From contig NZ_JBDIVE010000017.1 of NCBI RefSeq assembly GCF_039631295.1, positions 1 to 40,739 of the forward strand: a stretch of DNA of 40,739 nucleotides. The letters are read 5' to 3'. This document shows, piece after piece, positions 37,694 to 40,739 of this stretch. How positions within the stretch are numbered: the stretch's first letter is position 1; each line of letters starts with the position of its first letter. Source of the stretch: Viridibacterium sediminicola. GTDB taxonomy: Bacteria > Pseudomonadota > Gammaproteobacteria > Burkholderiales > Rhodocyclaceae. The notes below the pieces were generated by a model. The model worked only from the letters and a program-made list of their open reading frames with translations. It did no database searches and had not been told where the DNA came from. A program made the translations under genes and the position numbers.

Positions 37694-38518
37694 TTAACGC
37701 TTGTGACGACGCTGCACGATCATCGTATCCGTGCGCTTGTTGCTACGCGTACGATAACCCTTGGCCGGCGTACCCCACGGGCTCACCGGAACACGGCCTT
37801 CACCCGTACGACCTTCACCACCACCATGCGGGTGATCCACCGGGTTCATGGCAACACCACGAACCGTCGGACGGATACCACGCCAACGTTGCGCACCGGC
37901 CTTACCGATCTTGCGCAGGTTGTTCTCTTCGTTACCGACTTCACCGATGGTGGCGCGGCAATCGACGTGGACACGGCGAATTTCACCCGAGCGCAGACGC
38001 AGCTGAGCGTAAGTGCCGTCGCGTGCCAGCAGCTGCACCGAGGTGCCTGCCGAACGCGCAATCTGAGCACCCTTGCCGGGCATCATTTCAACGCAGTGGA
38101 TCGTGCTACCGACCGGGATATTGCGGATCGGCAGAGCGTTACCCGACTTGATCGGTGCTTGCGAGCCGCTCAGGATTTCCTGACCCACCACAGCGCCACG
38201 CGGGGCGATGATGTAACGGCGCTCACCATCCTTGTACAGGACCAGCGCGATGTGGGCGGTACGGTTCGGATCGTATTCAATACGCTCGATCTTGCCCGGG
38301 ATGCCGTCCTTGTTGCGCTTGAAATCAACTAGGCGATAGTGTTGCTTGTGACCGCCACCGATATGACGCGTGGTGATGCGGCCGTTGTTGTTGCGGCCGG
38401 CAGTCTTGGACTGGCTTTCGACCAGCGAAGCCACAGGGCGACCCTTGTACAGATTCGGGGTAACGACCTTGACCAGACCACGACGACCCGGGGATGTCGG
38501 CTTGACTTTGACCAGCAT
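37694..38518 (-). CDS. rplB: 50S ribosomal protein L2
   Basis: A 274-residue protein, MLVKVKPTSPGRRGLVKV at the start, with HKQHYRLVDFKRNKDGIPGKIERIEYDPNR and the conserved RGVAMNPVDHPHGGGEGR loop near the peptidyl transferase centre (His in HPHGGG). Its ATG overlaps the rplW stop (TAATG). The usual Ala2 is missing after the start Met, giving ML instead of MAL. Confidence 0.99.
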   Translation of the reverse strand: MLVKVKPTSPGRRGLVKVVTPNLYKGRPVASLVESQSKTAGRNNNGRITTRHIGGGHKQHYRLVDFKRNKDGIPGKIERIEYDPNRTAHIALVLYKDGERRYIIAPRGAVVGQEILSGSQAPIKSGNALPIRNIPVGSTIHCVEMMPGKGAQIARSAGTSVQLLARDGTYAQLRLRSGEIRRVHVDCRATIGEVGNEENNLRKIGKAGAQRWRGIRPTVRGVAMNPVDHPHGGGEGRTGEGRVPVSPWGTPAKGYRTRSNKRTDTMIVQRRHKR

Positions 38519-38826
38519 TATGCTGCCCCCCCTTCAACGAAATTCATTTCCTGACCCGGCTTGAGGCAGACGAAGGCTTTCTTCCAGCCCTTGCGCTGAC
38601 CCGTGCTCTTGCCGAAACGCTTGACCTTACCCTTGACGTTCAGGGTCTGCACAGACTTGACTTCAACCTTGAACAGCAGCTCAACAGCCGCCTTGATTTC
38701 AGGCTTGGTCGCATCCGATGCAACACGGAAGATCACTTGCTCATTCTTGTCGGCCACATACGTAGCCTTTTCCGAGACCTGCGGTGCGAGCAGCACCTGC
38801 AGCAGTCGCTCCTGGCTGAAGCTCAT
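38518..38826 (-). CDS. rplW: 50S ribosomal protein L23
   Basis: A 102-residue protein, MSFSQERLLQVLLAPQVSEKATYVADKNEQVIF at the start. It is the exit-tunnel docking site for trigger factor and SRP. I chose ATG 38826 because it has GAGGTG upstream and overlaps the rplD stop (ATGA); GTG 38832 would add two residues. It overlaps rplB at the 3' end. Confidence 0.98.
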   Translation of the reverse strand: MSFSQERLLQVLLAPQVSEKATYVADKNEQVIFRVASDATKPEIKAAVELLFKVEVKSVQTLNVKGKVKRFGKSTGQRKGWKKAFVCLKPGQEMNFVEGGAA

Positions 38827-39443
38827 TGCCACACCTCTTCCATTTTTGCGACCGCAGCACGGGTGATCAGCACACGCGGGAAGCGAACCAGGGAAACCGG
38901 GTCAGCTTCGTGGGCGGCAAGCACCAGCACATTGGGCAGATTGCGGGACGACAGAAACAGGTTTTCGTCGATCTCGTCGGTGATCACGAGCACCGACTCA
39001 ACACCGTAACCCTTGAGCTTTTGCGCGAAGAGCTTGGTCTTCGGTGCTTCAGGCGACAGGTTTTCGACGACAGCGATGCGATCTTCACGCACCAGCTGCG
39101 ACAGGATCGAAGCCATACCAGCACGGTACATCTTGCGATTGACCTTCTGGCTGAAGTTTTCGTCCGGACGATTCGGGAAAATGCGACCACCCCCACGCCA
39201 CAGCGGCGAGGAGCTCATACCAGCACGCGCATTACCCGTACCCTTCTGGCGGAAAGGCTTCTTGGTCGTGTGCGACACTTCGCCACGATCCTTTTGCGCA
39301 CGATTACCCGAACGCGCATTGGCTTGATAAGCCACCACGAGCTGGTGAATCAGCGCTTCATTGTATTCACGACCGAACAGCGCGTCCGACGCTTGCAGCG
39401 TCGAAGCAGCCTGGCCTTGATCATTGATCAGCTTGAGTTCCAT
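38823..39443 (-). CDS. rplD: 50S ribosomal protein L4
   Basis: A 206-residue protein: VVAYQANARSGNRAQKDRGEVSHTTKKPFRQKGTGNARAGMSSSPLWRGGGRIFPNRP is the tunnel-reaching loop region. In E. coli, L4 represses its own operon. ATG 39443 is the family start (MELKLIND). It lies 11 bases after rplC. Confidence 0.99.
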   Translation of the reverse strand: MELKLINDQGQAASTLQASDALFGREYNEALIHQLVVAYQANARSGNRAQKDRGEVSHTTKKPFRQKGTGNARAGMSSSPLWRGGGRIFPNRPDENFSQKVNRKMYRAGMASILSQLVREDRIAVVENLSPEAPKTKLFAQKLKGYGVESVLVITDEIDENLFLSSRNLPNVLVLAAHEADPVSLVRFPRVLITRAAVAKMEEVWQ

Positions 39444-39454
39444 GGCGTCTCCGA

Positions 39455-40093
39455 TCAACCTTTAACAGCCGGACGAACGATCACGTCGCCGCCGTCATGA
39501 CCGGGCACTGCGCCCTTGACGAGAAGCAGGCCGCGCTCGCTATCGACGCGCACCACTTCCAGATTTTGCACCGTACGCTTCACATCACCCAGGTGGCCCG
39601 TCATGCGCTTACCCGGGAAAACACGACCCGGATCCTGCGCCATACCGATAGAACCCGGCACGTTGTGGCTACGCGAGTTACCGTGCGAAGCACGGTTCGA
39701 CGAGAAGTGGTGACGCTTGATAACGCCGGCATAACCCTTACCAAGGGTCGTACCCGTCACATCAACCTTCTGACCGACTGCGAAGATTTCGATACTGATG
39801 ACATCCCCTGCCTTGTAGGCACTGACTTGCTCAGCAGTCAGGGGGAATTCGCGCAGAATGCTGCCTGCCTCGACACCCGCCTTGGCGAGATGTCCGGCCA
39901 GCGACTTGTTCACGCGAGATGCGCGGCGAGTGCCGTATGCAACCTGAATGGCGGAATAACCGTCCACATCAGGCGTCTTGATCTGGGTCACGCGATTGTT
40001 CGACACGTCAAGCACTGTCACCGGAACGGACACGCCGTCCTCGGCAAAAATGCGAGTCATGCCGACCTTGCGACCGACAAGGCCTAGACTCAT
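39455..40093 (-). CDS. rplC: 50S ribosomal protein L3
   Basis: A 212-residue protein, MSLGLVGRKVGMTRIFAEDGVSVPVTVLD at the start, with KGYAGVIKRHHFSSNRASHGNSRSHNVPGSIGMAQDPGRVFPGKRMTGHLG. The Gln in MAQDPGR is the residue methylated by PrmB in relatives. A GGAGAAAAAA stretch precedes the ATG. A 131-base gap with a promoter-like sequence separates it from rpsJ. Confidence 0.99.
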   Translation of the reverse strand: MSLGLVGRKVGMTRIFAEDGVSVPVTVLDVSNNRVTQIKTPDVDGYSAIQVAYGTRRASRVNKSLAGHLAKAGVEAGSILREFPLTAEQVSAYKAGDVISIEIFAVGQKVDVTGTTLGKGYAGVIKRHHFSSNRASHGNSRSHNVPGSIGMAQDPGRVFPGKRMTGHLGDVKRTVQNLEVVRVDSERGLLLVKGAVPGHDGGDVIVRPAVKG

Positions 40094-40187
40094 TTTTTTC
40101 TCCTATGACCCGGTTTCGATTGACCGGATCGCCATTAAAACAACTACAAATGACGCACCCAAAAAGACAGAATGCGCGAAGCCCGCA

Positions 40188-40217
40188 ATTCTAGCGGGTT
40201 TCCACGAGCAAATGCAA
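40188..40217 (-). promoter_or_regulatory. Possible internal promoter between rpsJ and rplC
   Basis: Minus strand: -35 TTGCAT (complement of 40212-40217), an 18-base spacer, -10 TAGAAT (complement of 40188-40193). A short stem CCCGC/GCGGG (40182-40186 with 40194-40198) overlaps the -10. The gap of 131 bases is wide for this operon. Confidence 0.4.
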
Positions 40218-40224
40218 GCGATGT

Positions 40225-40536
40225 TTATTGCAGCTTGATTTCGACATCCACGCCAGCCGGCAGGTCCAGCTTCATCAGCGCGTCAACCGTCTTGTCGGTC
40301 GGGTCGATGATGTCCATCAGGCGTTGGTGGGTGCGGATTTCGAACTGGTCACGCGAAGTCTTGTTCACGTGCGGCGAACGCAGGATGTTGAAACGTTCGA
40401 TGCGGGTCGGCAGGGGCACCGGGCCACGCACGACAGCGCCAGTGCGCTTGGCCGTATCCACGATTTCCAGTGCAGACTGGTCGATCAGGCGATAGTCGAA
40501 GGCCTTGAGGCGGATACGGATTTTCTGGTTTGCCAT
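40225..40536 (-). CDS. rpsJ: 30S ribosomal protein S10
   Basis: A 103-residue protein, MANQKIRIRLKAFDYRLIDQSALEIVDTAKRTGA at the start and VDVEIKLQ at the end. It serves in the 30S head and, as NusE, in transcription antitermination. ATG 40536 is the family start, preceded by AGGAAAAATC. It follows tuf with a hairpin between them. Confidence 0.99.
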   Translation of the reverse strand: MANQKIRIRLKAFDYRLIDQSALEIVDTAKRTGAVVRGPVPLPTRIERFNILRSPHVNKTSRDQFEIRTHQRLMDIIDPTDKTVDALMKLDLPAGVDVEIKLQ

Positions 40537-40604
40537 GATTTTTCCTAAAGAGCGAAAGAGCAAAAGCGCAGCCGAGTGTCACGACAAACGACTGCAAACA
40601 AAAG

Positions 40605-40628
40605 GCGACGGATCACGCGATCCGTCGC
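40605..40628 (-). terminator. Hairpin after tuf
   Basis: A perfect 10-bp stem GCGACGGATC/GATCCGTCGC with a 4-base loop, 12 bases past the tuf stop. On the minus strand it is followed by CTTTTGTTTG, so it is a credible intrinsic terminator or attenuator before rpsJ. The next 68 bases up to rpsJ hold no strong promoter that I can see. Confidence 0.75.
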
Positions 40629-40640
40629 AGGGACGACATA

Positions 40641-40739
40641 TTACTCGATAATCTTCGCGACGACACCTGCGCCGACGGTACGACCGCCTTCACGGATGGC
40701 GAAACGCAGACCTTCTTCCATGGCGATCGGCGCGATCAG
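40641..40739 (-). CDS. tuf: Elongation factor Tu, C-terminal end only
   Basis: The last 32 residues ([19 protein letters not shown], then [13 protein letters not shown] and TAA) are the invariant C-terminus of EF-Tu domain 3. The rest lies beyond the window. EF-Tu delivers aminoacyl-tRNA to the ribosome. A tuf copy directly before rpsJ is normal for betaproteobacteria. Confidence 0.97.

Noticed and set aside
36914..38332. A 472-codon plus-strand frame opposite rplV-rpsS-rplB
   Set aside because: It is opposite three ribosomal protein genes and is His/Thr/Arg-rich, the usual antisense composition.
1..40739. Insertion sequences, prophage, tRNA or rRNA genes
   Set aside because: I found no transposase, integrase or phage structural gene, and no cloverleaf or rRNA-like stretch. 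The window appears to be stable core chromosome except perhaps near 1-720.

Overview
The window looks like a chromosomal segment of a GC-rich betaproteobacterium, possibly a member of the Rhodocyclales or a close relative. I base this on gene order rather than on any search: the tuf-S10-spc-alpha ribosomal block has infA and rpmJ after secY, it is followed by uvrA with an adjacent MFS gene and ssb, and dapA-bamC and radC/rpmBG/coaBC-dut lie nearby. The nrd promoter carries a perfect FNR-type site, so the organism probably grows with little or no oxygen at times.

Layout. 1-3000: a truncated reverse gene start, a peptidoglycan-binding protein without a convincing start codon, a repeat-bearing intergenic stretch, a small secreted protein, an orphan branched-chain amino acid type binding protein and a TehB-like methyltransferase. 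3035-6024: an anaerobic ribonucleotide reductase locus under an FNR box. Its glycyl radical loop is encoded by a separate 58-residue ORF between the catalytic gene and nrdG. 6200-7711: an MHS-type MFS transporter and a 16-unit heptanucleotide array that is rich in GGG runs on the minus strand. 7716-13747 (minus): bamC-dapA, an HDAC-family hydrolase, a DUF1015 gene coupled to a DAHP synthase gene, and rpmG-rpmB. 14067-20491: radC (minus), then coaBC, dut, a secreted guanyl-RNase with a barstar-like protein, nudB, a small heat shock protein, argB and a MalY/PatB aminotransferase. 20476-23355 (minus): MFS, ssb, an unusual excisionase-HTH/receiver protein and a small exported protein. 23550-26372: uvrA.

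26475-40739 (minus): tuf (partial), rpsJ-rplC-rplD-rplW-rplB-rpsS-rplV-rpsC-rplP-rpmC-rpsQ; then rplN-rplX-rplE-rpsN-rpsH-rplF-rplR-rpsE-rpmD-rplO-secY-infA-rpmJ; then rpsM-rpsK-rpsD-rpoA-rplQ. Hairpins and sigma70-like promoters mark the rpsQ/rplN and rpmJ/rpsM boundaries, and a shared hairpin separates rplQ from uvrA.

Most of the window is ordinary housekeeping DNA. The points most worth a second look are the split class III ribonucleotide reductase, the G-rich heptad array, the HTH-receiver regulator in the ssb cluster, and several hairpins at gene junctions. All functions are inferred from reading the translated sequence; nothing was searched.
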